This document shows, piece by piece, positions 1-9,901 of a stretch of DNA of 64,000 nucleotides. Source of the stretch: an uncultured Methanobrevibacter sp. (GTDB lineage: Archaea > Methanobacteriota > Methanobacteria > Methanobacteriales > Methanobacteriaceae); contig NZ_CACXNW010000013.1 in NCBI RefSeq assembly GCF_902769175.1, forward strand, positions 1 to 64,000, given 5' to 3'. The position numbers and the translations under genes are program-made. The notes beneath the pieces were generated by a model, which worked only from the letters and a program-made list of their open reading frames with translations, was not told the DNA's origin and did not search any database. Each line of letters begins with the position of its first letter. Position 1 is the stretch's first letter.

Positions 1-65
1 TTATTTCTATAATAATAGATTGTACTTCATTGTATATAAATTTAAAGGAAAATAAGTTAAGAAAA

Positions 66-2928
66 ATGTGGGTGAGGGTCATAATCGTTACACACTCTCG
101 TTATGTTTTTTTAGTATAATTTTAATTGGAACTGGTACTGTTGCAGCTCATGAAGATGTTTGCAACACTACAGTTATAGATAAAGAAGTAGTGATAGATG
201 AGGATGTTATCCACAATAACACATTTTTCTGATTTAAGTTCAGATATTTCTCATTTGTCTCCTGGTGATGTTTATAATTTTGATAAGGATTATTATAGTG
301 ATTATGATGAAAATAACTATACTAGAGGAATTCAAATTCATACAAACAATATAATACTTAATGGTAACGGACATAAAATTGACGGAAGGAATAATTCTGC
401 AATTTTTGAGATATTAGGTAAAAATGTTAAAATTCATAATTTAATTATTACCAATTCCCATTATAATGAAGTAAGTTTGGGGAACAATGTAATTGACAGG
501 AGTCCTATTGTTTGGAAAGGAGATAATGGAGTTATTTCTAATTGTGTATTTACCGGAAATTCAGCTATCAATGGTGGGGCAATTAAATGGATGGGAAGTA
601 ATGGTATTATAAACTACTCTGTATTTATAAATACTACTGCCTCAGGTGTTGGAGGTGCAATATATATGGGTGGTGTCAATAACACCATTGATGATTCTTT
701 TTTTATCGATTCATTCTCACTATTGTCCGGCGAGGCAGTTTATATGGATCCAAACCGTAAAAACTGCAGCATATATGGTATATTCAATTACACTGATGTT
801 ATTGATGGCCATATGATTAATTTTGATCCCGAATATATGTATTATAGACACTTCATAAATCTTGCCGATAAAAAAATTGACATTGTTCTTTTATTGTATT
901 CTGCTATAATGAATAGGGTTGAAAGGAATTTATGTAATGGTGTGGAATATTCTGGTGAATTTAGAATTAATGAGTATGTTTTAACTTTAAGCCGATCTTT
1001 TGATGATGGAGTTACTTTTGAAAAGGCATATCATTTTTATGATCTGGAAAATTTCAATGATATTTTCTATAAATTAAAAAACAATGATTATAAATATGAT
1101 TTAACTTTTATTCTGAATCTTACTGTGAATAATATTGATGATTATGAGCATGTTTGTGCTTTTAACAAAACCAATCTTTATGAATTATATCCTACCTTGA
1201 AAAATATTACCGATGATTTTCAAAATAGAAGATTAATTAAATACATTTAAACGTTGATTTTGCAGATAATTTTACTTTTGCCTCTGATGCATTATGGTTG
1301 TCAAATGCTAATAATTTTAATGTAATTACTATTGATGGTCATGGTTCTAAAATCACACCTGTAAACGGTTTTAATAATAGCTTTGATTGGGCTAAAATTG
1401 ATTTCGGTAATGTTTTTATTGTATCAAATTTGGTCCTTGAAGGATATGAAACTCCTGTATATAATTCTGGAATATGTATTTTCAATAATGTCACTTTTAA
1501 GGATAATAATGGCACACCTTGTGGAATCATGAATCTGTATCATTGTGTTTGCAATAACTGTACTTTCACTAGATATCAGGCATTATGCGGCAGTGCAATA
1601 TATAATGAAGGAGGTTTAATATTAAACAATGTATCATTTAAGGATCTTTTTGTAAATAACGGTTCAGATATTTATAACTGTGGCAATGCAATTTTAATAA
1701 GAGATGGTGAAGTAACATTTAATTCAAACAATGCAAGGGATTCTGATTATAATATTTCCTATGGTTTAGAGTATATCTTTGATTATTGTAAAGATTATTT
1801 TTCTTATAAAGTAGATTTCTTAGGGGAAAAAATAGATATCATTCATTTATTTTTAAATGGAGTTACTCAATTTAACAATAATACCATTTTATATAGCAGT
1901 TATGGTAAAGACATTTTTGTTACTGTTTGTAAAGATTTTGGTGATGGAATAATTTATAAGAGAATTTATTCATTAAAAAATATTTCAGCAATATATGACA
2001 TTTTCCCTGTTTTATTAAAGGGAAATTATGATGTTAATGCATCACTATCTAAAAATCTATACATATCTAATCAAGTTGATTATGATAATGCTTTGAATTA
2101 TAATCTAGATTCTTTTAACAAGGTATATGAATTTATTAAAACTTTTGGTTATTCAGGTTATGTTTTAAAAGTATTGAATATCAATTTTGCAAAAGAATGT
2201 AATATTCAGTCTAATGGAGAATGGAATTTCGAAAAGTCTAAATTTGACTTTATTAATTTTAATGGTAATGGGTCTCTAATTAATGGTTTCTCTGCTAAGA
2301 GTGATGAAAATAAATGGCTTTACATATATAGTACAAATTCTATTGTAACAATTAATAATTTAATGATTACGGAATTTAATCAGGCTATTTATAATCTGGG
2401 TTGTGCTTGTATTTTAAATAATGTTACATTAGATAACAATAAGATGGATTATTATATGGATCCTGATATGGTGCTGGAATTAATAATTATGGACTTACAA
2501 TTTGTAATAATTGTACATTTTCCAATAATTATTGTAAAAAAGGAGGCGCAATATTTAGTAATGCATTACTATATGTAAATAATTGTACTTTTATCAATAA
2601 TAAAGCATATGGCGTGGGAAATAATATTTTAAATGTCAATGATGGTGAAGTATATGTTAATGGAACTTTAATTGAAGATAGCAAGGGTATTGTTCAATAT
2701 AGAGATAGTGTAAGTGAAGCGGTTGTATTGGGTATTGGTTTAGGTGGATTTTTCACAGGTCTCATTGCAGGTGGGATTTTAATATCTGGCTTCGAGCTGC
2801 CGATAATAGGTATACCTCTTATTGTAGTAGGTATAGGTGTACTGGCTGGTACTTTAATTTATACTGCATATAATTCATATCCTGATGGCCCGGGTGATAA
2901 GAATTATAAAAGAATAAAATTTGATTAA
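66..2928 (+). pseudogene. Adhesin-like surface protein gene, broken by four frameshifts
   Basis: This is the relic of one secreted adhesin-like protein, seen as three open stretches (198-1250, 1298-2578, 2614-2928) plus a signal-peptide remnant from ATG 66. Single-base repairs near 117 (missing T), 228 (extra T), 1247 (extra base) and 2467 (missing T) join them into one frame. The repaired product has a hydrophobic leader ending GTGTVAA, parallel beta-helix (polymorphic membrane protein-like) repeats such as NGNGHKIDG, GGAIKW and GGAIYM, and a C-terminal segment with two Gly-rich membrane helices (about 2720-2870) that would anchor it in the membrane. Proteins of this kind are surface-exposed in Methanobrevibacter. 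It is clearly paralogous to the gene at 62994. No function is likely unless the frameshifts are sequencing errors; see the findings. Confidence 0.85.
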
Positions 2929-3478
2929 AAGTAATGATATTCTATTAAAAACACACCTCGCCATTGAATATCCTTGTATAAAAATGACTAAATATTTTTA
3001 GGGGCCTGAATTTTTCAGTTCTCTATTAACTGTTGTATTATGTTTTTGAGTAAAATCCTAAGATACTATCAGTGCTCCTAAAAATACATTTAAATAAACT
3101 GTGTTTTCAACAGATTTTGGCCTATGCATTAGTAATTATTTTTATAGGGTTTTTAAACTTCTGTCATTCTAGAAAAATTTAATTAATTTTTTATATTTAT
3201 TTTTATAGGGTTTTTAAGCTTCTGTCATTCTAGAAAAATTTAATTAATTTTTTATATTTGTTTTTATAGGTTTTTTAAGTTTCTATCATTCTAGAAAAAT
3301 TTAATTAATTTTTTATATTTGTTTTCTAGAAAAATTTAATTAATTTTTTATATTATAAAAATTTAATATTATAAATGGGGTTATTCAATTTTTTTAATTT
3401 TTTAAATATTATTTTTCTATGATTGTTAAAAGTCTTTTAAAAAATTTGATTGAATAAATAATTTTTATATAATTTTAG
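2929..3478. repeat. Gene-free spacer with 61-bp tandem repeat and a 13-bp inverted repeat
   Basis: No gene is seen here. A 61-bp unit is repeated three times from 3138 (unit starts about 3138, 3199, 3260), with a partial fourth copy ending near 3354. The copies differ at only a few positions. Further upstream, 2993-3005 and 3074-3086 form a 13-bp inverted repeat with one G-U-tolerant mismatch, enclosing about 68 bp. The rest is low-complexity AT sequence leading into the promoter of the next gene. Confidence 0.8.
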
Positions 3479-5101
3479 ATGGTGAGGAAAATTAATTATA
3501 AATTAATCTTTTCATTATTATCTTTAATATTAATTTTATCAGTTTCCTCTGCTTCAGCAGAGATCTTAAGCGATGAAAATCCACTTAATTTAATGGATAG
3601 TAATGAAATTTCCATTTCAGATGGAAATATTGAAAACTTGGAAGAAGACAACACTAATGCAGATAATGGTTTAGCTATCAGTGCTGCTAATGAAAATAGC
3701 AATGCTTTAGCAGATAGTGTCGATGGTGAAGATGATGAAGATGATGATACACCAGAAGACATTGCTAAAAACACTAGCTTATCAATCATTTCTCCAGACA
3801 ACTGGAAAATATATGATGAAAATGATTATAAAGTTAAATTAGTGGATGAAGACAGCAATCCTATGGCTAATGCCAAGATTAATTTTAAGATAATTAATCC
3901 AAATGGAAAATCAAGCTCTAAAAATATCTTGACTGATGAGGAAGGCATAGCTGTTTTGCCTTTAAGCTTTAAAGTAAAAGGCTTGTACAATATTCAAGTT
4001 TCCTATTTAGGCAATTATGATTTTAATCCTGCGGAATCAGTTAGTTCCAATGTGTCATTGTTTGAAAAAACAAGAATAACAACTTCTTTTTATGGATACC
4101 AATCAACCAACCTTGCCATTAAGCTAAGCTCAATTAAAGGAGACCCTTTGGCAAAGCAAAAAATTGTTGTATATGTGGATGATGACAGATATGTCAGAAC
4201 AACTGATGAAAATGGTAAAATCTATATCAAAATGCCATCTGACAAAAAGATCATAAATCTGAACTGCACTTTTTCAGCTAATGACTTTTATGAAAAGTCA
4301 AATCGTACAATGGATTTGCCTGTGTATAAGAAAACCAATTTAACACCTTTGCGTTACTTTGTTCTTAAAGGTCAGTCATTCATTCTTTTATTGAAAGGAA
4401 TTGATGGCAAGATTCTTAAAGGTGAAAAGGTTAAAATCACAATCAACGGCAAGACATATGTGAGAACCACTAATACTAAGGGAAAGGCTTACTTTAAGGT
4501 TAGGCTTAACAGAGAGGTTTATCAAACAACCCTTGCATATGGCAACAACAGCATTTATGGCCCATCCAAAAAAACATTTTATCTTGAGGTCATAGATCCT
4601 TCTGGCCAGTTTAAGAAAGCATTGAATCAAAACACCAAATGTTCAGTTTCCAAGTACTTATATGGTGGAGGACATGCAAGAATAACCAAGGCAATTAGAA
4701 AATTGGCTAAAAAGATTACAAAGAAATATGCCACCAAATTGGAAAAGGCAACAGCCATATTCAATTATTTAAGAAACAATTTGGATTATGATAATTATGC
4801 CAATTCATTGAGGGGAGCTGCAAAGACATTGAGGTTAAAGGCAGGTAACTGCTGTGACCATGCAAACTTGATTGTTGCACTTTGCAGAGCTGTAAAGATT
4901 CCTGCCAGATATGGTCATGCACAAGGATGCAGATTTATACGTTCAGGGTCTATTGAAGGACACGTTTGGGCTCAGATATATGTTAACAAAAGATGGTATT
5001 CTGCTGATGGAACCAGCTATAGAAACAGTTTAGGACATATAAAGAATTGGGACACCAAACATTATTATAGCGTTCACACTTATATGAACATTCCTTTCTA
5101 A
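3479..5101 (+). CDS. Secreted Ig-like repeat protein with C-terminal transglutaminase-like domain
   Basis: A 540-residue exported protein. Residues 1-27 form a signal peptide (basic MVRK start, hydrophobic core, SSASA cleavage context). Residues 30-95 are an acidic low-complexity stretch. About 95-370 hold three Ig-like repeats, each with a TDEEG/TDENG/TNTKG-type strand. About 400-540 are a transglutaminase-like (papain-fold) domain. The candidate catalytic triad is Cys in AGNCCDHA, His in EGHVWAQIY and Asp in WYSADGTS. This domain occurs in methanogen surface proteins and in pseudomurein-acting peptidases, so a role in cell-wall peptide cleavage or cross-linking is plausible but inferred. 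No C-terminal membrane anchor is visible, so it is either released or held by wall binding. A two-hairpin element follows the stop codon. Confidence 0.85.
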   Translation: MVRKINYKLIFSLLSLILILSVSSASAEILSDENPLNLMDSNEISISDGNIENLEEDNTNADNGLAISAANENSNALADSVDGEDDEDDDTPEDIAKNTSLSIISPDNWKIYDENDYKVKLVDEDSNPMANAKINFKIINPNGKSSSKNILTDEEGIAVLPLSFKVKGLYNIQVSYLGNYDFNPAESVSSNVSLFEKTRITTSFYGYQSTNLAIKLSSIKGDPLAKQKIVVYVDDDRYVRTTDENGKIYIKMPSDKKIINLNCTFSANDFYEKSNRTMDLPVYKKTNLTPLRYFVLKGQSFILLLKGIDGKILKGEKVKITINGKTYVRTTNTKGKAYFKVRLNREVYQTTLAYGNNSIYGPSKKTFYLEVIDPSGQFKKALNQNTKCSVSKYLYGGGHARITKAIRKLAKKITKKYATKLEKATAIFNYLRNNLDYDNYANSLRGAAKTLRLKAGNCCDHANLIVALCRAVKIPARYGHAQGCRFIRSGSIEGHVWAQIYVNKRWYSADGTSYRNSLGHIKNWDTKHYYSVHTYMNIPF

Positions 5102-5106
5102 CAATC

Positions 5107-5215
5107 TTTTACAGTCCTTCGGACTGTAAAACCTTGACCAAAATATTTTTCATTGTTTGTATAGTTTCATGTCTTTGAAAAAATATTTTGATTAAGCTTT
5201 TTTTTTAAGTTTTGG
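5107..5215 (+). repeat. Dispersed two-hairpin element, copy A
   Basis: Six bases after the transglutaminase gene lies an 11-bp stem (5107-5117 with 5121-5131, loop TTC), followed by the conserved block ACCTTGACCAAAATATT and, at 5178-5215, a degenerate version of the distal AAGCTT...AAGTTTTGG arm. It belongs to a family also found at 9321, 11105 and 59421. It may act as a transcription terminator or as a 3'-UTR element. Confidence 0.7.
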
Positions 5216-5700
5216 GATCTTTTTAATTTTATTGTTTTTAGGGGCTTTGAAAACCTTTTTTAAAATTTAATTTTAAATCTTTTTAACATTAATTTTTAAA
5301 AATTTTTATATGAATTTATAGGATTTAACAAAGCCGATTTTAATCCATTTATTTTTTATTTTTTAAATTTTATTTTCATATTCTATTTTTTGTTTATTTA
5401 TTATGATTTTTATTTATTTTATCTAAAAATTAATTATTCTTCCTTATTTTAGAAAATGTGTTATTATCAATTTTATTTTTCAATTTTAGATATTTTTCTC
5501 AATTTTAAAAATTTTAGGTTATCCAAAACTTTATATACTTTCTCAATTAAATTATTATTATATTAAGCGATATTATATAATAACTGTTTTATCGGTTTAT
5601 TGGGTAATATTTGTACTTTTTAAATTAAATAAAATAAAAATATGAGAAAATAGTTAATTCGATTAATTAATAAAAACTTATAATTTGCCGGTGGTTATGC
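5216..5700. promoter_or_regulatory. AT-rich spacer with a probable promoter for the DtxR-family gene
   Basis: No gene is seen. A good archaeal promoter lies at 5523-5538: a purine-rich BRE-like CCAAAAC followed by TATA box TTTATATAC. Transcription would start near 5562, leaving a leader of about 140 bases before the regulator gene. The rest is T-rich sequence without recognisable structure. Confidence 0.5.
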
Positions 5701-6408
5701 ATGGCTAGGGAAATTAGTGATAACATTGAGGAGTATTTGGAAACTCTTTATAAATTCGGAAGCAAAGATTCATATGTGTCTACAACCACTCTCTCTAAAG
5801 AGTTAGGTATTGCACCAGGTAGTGTAACTCAGATGCTTAAAAAACTAGAGGATATTGGTTATATTGATTATATTCCTTATAAAGGGGCTAATTTAACAGA
5901 AGAAGGTAATAAGATAGCTCAAAAAATCACAAGAAAACACAGAATTCTTGAAAGATTCCTAAAGGATGTCTTAAAAATCAAAGATGAAAACCTTCATGCT
6001 CAAGCATGTGAAATGGAACATGCATTGTCTGATGAGGCTGAAAGAGCTATTTGTCATATGTTAGAGCATCCGGATACCTGTCCAGATGACCATTTGATTC
6101 CAGCATGTGACTTTGATTTTGCAAACTGTGAAGATTGTATAAATAGCCATAATGATATTGAAGAGATTGGCATAAGGGATTTCCATTTATTGTCTATATC
6201 TGAATTGTCACCTGGCGATGAAGGTGAAATATTGTTTATCAGAGGTGGAGACGCTTCCTTAAACAATGCCTTGAATGTTGGATTAAGCATTGGAACTAAA
6301 ATCAGAATAGCTGATTCTGACGATTCCAATAGATATAACATCTATTTGGAAGACACTTTAATCCCACTCTCAAGGGATTTGGCTAATAACATATTTCTTA
6401 AAATATAA
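5701..6408 (+). CDS. DtxR/MntR-family metal-dependent transcriptional regulator with FeoA-like C-terminus
   Basis: A 235-residue repressor of the DtxR/MntR family. Residues 1-65 are a winged helix-turn-helix (LSKELGIAPGSVTQMLKKLE). About 66-140 are the metal-binding dimerisation domain with His/Glu/Cys ligands (HRILERFL, CEMEHALSDEAE). About 160-235 are an SH3/FeoA-like domain (LSELSPGDEGEILFIRGG). The usual cPhGxpIP segment is replaced by a Cys-rich stretch, CPDDHLIPACDFDF followed by NCEDC, about residues 122-147, which could bind an extra metal. It probably represses iron or manganese uptake genes when metal is plentiful. The regulated genes are not in this window. GGTGG lies just before the ATG. 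Confidence 0.88.
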   Translation: MAREISDNIEEYLETLYKFGSKDSYVSTTTLSKELGIAPGSVTQMLKKLEDIGYIDYIPYKGANLTEEGNKIAQKITRKHRILERFLKDVLKIKDENLHAQACEMEHALSDEAERAICHMLEHPDTCPDDHLIPACDFDFANCEDCINSHNDIEEIGIRDFHLLSISELSPGDEGEILFIRGGDASLNNALNVGLSIGTKIRIADSDDSNRYNIYLEDTLIPLSRDLANNIFLKI

Positions 6409-6617
6409 ATACTAATTTATTATTTTTTAATTCCGATAATTTAGTTATTGCAACAGAATTTAACAAATGATTATTATTTCAAGCAATTATTAAATATGTC
6501 AAATAAAAAAGATTTATCTATATATTTAAAAAATTGAAAATATTAGTAATTATTTGTTTATTCATTTTTTTATTCTTTCTAATTTTATTTATTGCAGATT
6601 TTTATTCAGGTGTTTAA

Positions 6618-7133
6618 ATGCGCGGAGATTTATTTGAAGGTATTGTAACTGTCAAGATTGAAGAAGGCAATCAAAGGGCTGTTTCTCTCAATCAAAAAAG
6701 CCAGTTTGGAAAGTTATCTGAGAATTGTTTAGAACTTTCCCTTTTAGAGGCTTGCTATTTGATGGAAAGCGGACGTCTTGACATTTATGAAAACGACAAG
6801 AAATGTGATCTATCCTATATCATTGATCTAATCAAGGAAGATGAGGTCTACGGCAAATATTTGGTTTATAGAGATTTGAAAAACAGAGGATATATCATTA
6901 AGACAGGATTCAAGTATGGTTCTGAATTCAGGCTTTATGAAAGGGGAACCGGTCCAGGTCATGCACATTCAGATTTTTTAGTAAAGGTCTTGTATGAAAA
7001 AGAAGAAGTGAATGTATTAGACTTTGCAAGCTATGTAAGAGTATCACATGGCGTAAACAAGAAGCTATTGCTTGCAGTTGTAGATGATGATTTGGATGTT
7101 ACATACTATAACATAGAGTGGACAAGGCCATAA
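6618..7133 (+). CDS. endA: tRNA-intron endonuclease
   Basis: Cuts the bulge-helix-bulge motif at intron-exon junctions of archaeal pre-tRNA and pre-rRNA. The 171-residue length is that of the homotetrameric class. The C-terminal catalytic domain shows all three family residues: Tyr in FKYGSEFRLYERG, His in GPGHAHSDFLV and Lys in HGVNKKLLLAV. The N-terminal half (about 1-75) is the usual structural domain. It stands alone between the regulator and trpS, with a 209-bp AT-rich spacer upstream, so it probably has its own promoter. Confidence 0.93.
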   Translation: MRGDLFEGIVTVKIEEGNQRAVSLNQKSQFGKLSENCLELSLLEACYLMESGRLDIYENDKKCDLSYIIDLIKEDEVYGKYLVYRDLKNRGYIIKTGFKYGSEFRLYERGTGPGHAHSDFLVKVLYEKEEVNVLDFASYVRVSHGVNKKLLLAVVDDDLDVTYYNIEWTRP

Positions 7134-7437
7134 TTGATATTTTTAATTGTCCTATTTGGAGGTTATTTATTTAATCAGTGAATCAATAATTCTGATTATA
7201 GGGTTATTTATTTAATCAGTGAATCAATAATTCTGATTATAGGGTTATTTATATAAATCAGAAAATCATATTTAATTAATAGCAATATTTGTTTAATTAT
7301 AGGGTATTTTTCACTCAAAAATTAAAATTATTTTAATTAAAAATACCTATTATTATTTTAATGCTTATAGAAAATAACATATGAATTTTTATACGTTTAT
7401 TTAATTTAAAGAAAGATATTACATTTAAGGTGATTAT
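7134..7437. repeat. Gene-free spacer with 43-bp direct repeat
   Basis: A unit of about 43 bp (beginning GGTTATTTATTTAATCAGTG) is present twice in tandem at 7160-7244, and a third, partial copy starts at 7245. No gene is seen. The remainder is AT-rich sequence leading to GGTG, the probable ribosome-binding site of trpS, at about 7429-7432. Confidence 0.8.
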
Positions 7438-8529
7438 TTGATTGATCCATGGGGCTCATCTATAGTAGATTACGATAAATTATTCAATCAGTTTGGTATT
7501 AAAGATTTCTCTAAGCTTGTTGGGGATATTGAAGACCCTGCAAGATTGATGAAAAGGGGAGTTATCTTTGGACACAGAGATTTTGATAAGCTAGTTCCTT
7601 TGATAAACGGCAAAAAGGACTTTGGAGTCATGACAGGCATGATGCCAAGTGGTCAAATGCACATTGGTCACAAGATGGTTATTGACCAATTGAAATGGTA
7701 TGCTGAAAAAGGAGCTTCATTATCCTTATCCATTGCAGATATGGAATCATATGCTGCAAGGGGAATCAGCTTTGAAAAGGCTAAGGAAATAGCTGTCAAT
7801 GAATATTTGGCAAATTACATTGCCTTAGGCCTTGACTTGACTGCTGATAATGTGACTGTTTATCTTCAATCACAAAACAAGACTTTAAATGACTTGACAT
7901 TTAAGCTTGCAAAAAGAGTCAATTTCAATAATATGCATGCAATTTATGGATTTAATGAAAGCACTAACATTGCCCATTTGTATGTTCCATTAGTGCAGGT
8001 GGCAGATATTTTGCTTCCTCAAACTGAAGAGTTTGGCGGTCCAAAACAGGTTGTTGTACCTGTAGGAGTTGACCAAGACCCTCATTTAAGATTAACAAGG
8101 GACATTGCTGCTAAAATGAATGAAGAGTATGGATTCTTAGCTCCAGCTTCCACTTATCATAGGTTCTTAACTGGACTGACTGGAGATAAGATGTCAAGCA
8201 GCAAGCCTAATACTGCAATTTATTTAAATGAAACACCAAAGCAAGCTGAGAAAAAAGTAAAATCCTCTAAAACAGGTGGAAGAGAAACTCTTGATGAACA
8301 AAAGGAGTTAGGTGGAAGACCTGATGAATGTGTGATTTATGAAATACTTGTTTATCATTTGGTGGATGATGAAAAGGAACTTGGAAAGATTCGTGAAGAA
8401 TGTAAGAATGGAAGTCTTATGTGCGGTCATTGCAAGGTCCATGCAGCAGAATTGATGAAGGACTTCTTTGAAGACTTGAAAGTAAAGCAAGAGGAGTCTT
8501 TAGATATTGCTGAATCTTTATTTGATTAA
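7438..8529 (+). CDS. trpS: Tryptophanyl-tRNA synthetase
   Basis: Charges tRNA-Trp with tryptophan. It is a 363-residue class I synthetase of the archaeal/eukaryotic type. The HIGH signature is QMHIGHKMV (about residue 75) and the KMSKS loop is KMSSSKP (about 252). GVDQDPHLRLTRD is a typical TrpRS substrate-pocket segment. The start is taken as TTG 7438 (MIDPWGSS), because GGTG lies six bases upstream and family homology begins at once. The next gene begins 63 bp downstream. Confidence 0.95.
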   Translation: MIDPWGSSIVDYDKLFNQFGIKDFSKLVGDIEDPARLMKRGVIFGHRDFDKLVPLINGKKDFGVMTGMMPSGQMHIGHKMVIDQLKWYAEKGASLSLSIADMESYAARGISFEKAKEIAVNEYLANYIALGLDLTADNVTVYLQSQNKTLNDLTFKLAKRVNFNNMHAIYGFNESTNIAHLYVPLVQVADILLPQTEEFGGPKQVVVPVGVDQDPHLRLTRDIAAKMNEEYGFLAPASTYHRFLTGLTGDKMSSSKPNTAIYLNETPKQAEKKVKSSKTGGRETLDEQKELGGRPDECVIYEILVYHLVDDEKELGKIREECKNGSLMCGHCKVHAAELMKDFFEDLKVKQEESLDIAESLFD

Positions 8530-8592
8530 TCATATTTATAAAAAAGTTTAAAACTAGAAATTATGCAATAAAAACATTAGCGAGGTTATTTT

Positions 8593-9294
8593 ATGGCAGA
8601 TATAAAATATTATTTGAAGAGAGTTAAGGATGAAATCAAATCTGCATTTGTAAATAATAAAATACCTTTATTTATTTCAATCTTAATTTTTGTAATTCCA
8701 CTTATTATAGGATATTTCTATGCAGATCAGGTTGCTGAATATATAAAGCCTATGGTGGATTCATTTGAACAGAATGTTGAAAGTGGAACAGTGACTTTAA
8801 CAACTCACTCCCTATTTATCAATAATGTCAGTGTAGCTATTATAATATATGCTCTTTCAGCTCTTGGTGGAATATTAGGAGCAATTATTTTAGCTAATAA
8901 TGGATTATTCGTTGGTTTCTACGGTACAAAGTTAAACATTGTGCAATATTTGGCTTTAACTTTACCTCATGGAATATTTGAAATTCCTGCAATTATCATT
9001 GCTTCAACCGGTGGTTTTGTATTGCTTTTATTTGTACTTCGTTTCCTATGGGGTCTCATATCTCCAGATATGTCTTATTTGGATATCTTTGATCCATATT
9101 TCTCTGACGTAAAAATAACTTTAAGGCAAAGATTTGTTGCTTCATTTAATAAGAATAAAAGTAAGCTAAAGGAATCATTTGTTTTCTTATGTCTTGCTGT
9201 TGTTCTTTTAATTATTGCAGCATTCATTGAAGCAAATCTAACTATACCTATTGCTTATAAGATATTGCCATTTTTCGGAATAGGTATTCGTTAG
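8593..9294 (+). CDS. Stage II sporulation protein M-like (SpoIIM/DUF95) integral membrane protein
   Basis: A 233-residue membrane protein of the archaeal SpoIIM/DUF95 family. About five membrane segments are visible (near residues 26-44, 76-100, 115-150 as two helices, and 200-222). The family motif LPHGIFEIPAIIIA is clear, and an earlier ILANNGLFVGF segment also fits. In bacteria SpoIIM works in septal membrane remodelling; in archaea the function is unknown. It follows trpS closely and may be co-transcribed with it. A two-hairpin element follows. Confidence 0.85.
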   Translation: MADIKYYLKRVKDEIKSAFVNNKIPLFISILIFVIPLIIGYFYADQVAEYIKPMVDSFEQNVESGTVTLTTHSLFINNVSVAIIIYALSALGGILGAIILANNGLFVGFYGTKLNIVQYLALTLPHGIFEIPAIIIASTGGFVLLLFVLRFLWGLISPDMSYLDIFDPYFSDVKITLRQRFVASFNKNKSKLKESFVFLCLAVVLLIIAAFIEANLTIPIAYKILPFFGIGIR

Positions 9295-9320
9295 ACAATG
9301 ATTAAAACCATCTTTTTTGT

Positions 9321-9450
9321 CAAGCTTCACGGATTTTAGTCCGTAGAACCTTGACCCAAATTTTTTCCAAACTTTTAGAAAAAGTTTGATAATCTTTTTT
9401 TATTATTTAGATTCTAACTATTTGCAAACTTTTTAAAAAGTTTGATTAAA
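9321..9450 (+). repeat. Dispersed two-hairpin element, copy B
   Basis: CAAGCTTC leads into a 5-bp stem ACGGA/TCCGT (9329-9344) and then ACCTTGACCCAAATTTT, the conserved block of the family. The distal palindrome is present twice: about 9370-9390 with a three-base centre, and as a perfect 20-bp palindrome CAAACTTTTT/AAAAAGTTTG at 9425-9444. It lies just after the SpoIIM-like gene, in the same orientation. Confidence 0.7.
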
Positions 9451-9640
9451 AGATTTTTTATTATTTGGATTCTAACTACTCTTCTTTTTTTTTTATTCTC
9501 ATCACTTTTTAGAATACTTAACTTGAATTAAAATAAGTTTTTATAGTATGATGATTATAACTATATGATGTATATTAATTATAAGCTAATTATTTTCATG
9601 GTTTTATAATTAATTTATTGATTAAACACTGTTTTAACTA

Positions 9641-9830
9641 TTTTAAAAATGTTTAAAACTATTTTAAATGCTTAAAAGAATTTAAAAATGTTTAAAACTA
9701 TTTTAAATGCTTAATACAATTTTAAAAATGTTTAAAACTATTTTAAATGCTTAATACAATTTTAAAAATGTTTAAAACTATTTTAAATGCTTAATACAAT
9801 TTTAAAAGTGATTAAAACTACTTTAAACTA
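9641..9830. repeat. 40-bp tandem repeat in the thrC leader spacer
   Basis: A 40-bp unit (TTTAAAAATGTTTAAAACTA, then TTTTAAATGCTTAATACAAT) starts at about 9641, 9681, 9721 and 9761, with a degenerate fifth copy at 9801. The two middle copies are essentially identical. The gene-free spacer runs from 9295 to 9901; apart from this array and the two-hairpin element I see nothing in it. Confidence 0.85.
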
Positions 9831-9901
9831 TTTAAATTTATTAATGAATATTTTAATCTATTTAAAATTATTATTCATCAAAAAAACTTTAATGTGATAA
9901 A

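Noticed and set aside
5654-5666. Operator for the DtxR-type regulator (TTAAT-TCG-ATTAA)
   Set aside because: The five-base arms consist of common AT sequence and similar palindromes abound in this spacer. There is no second site to support it.
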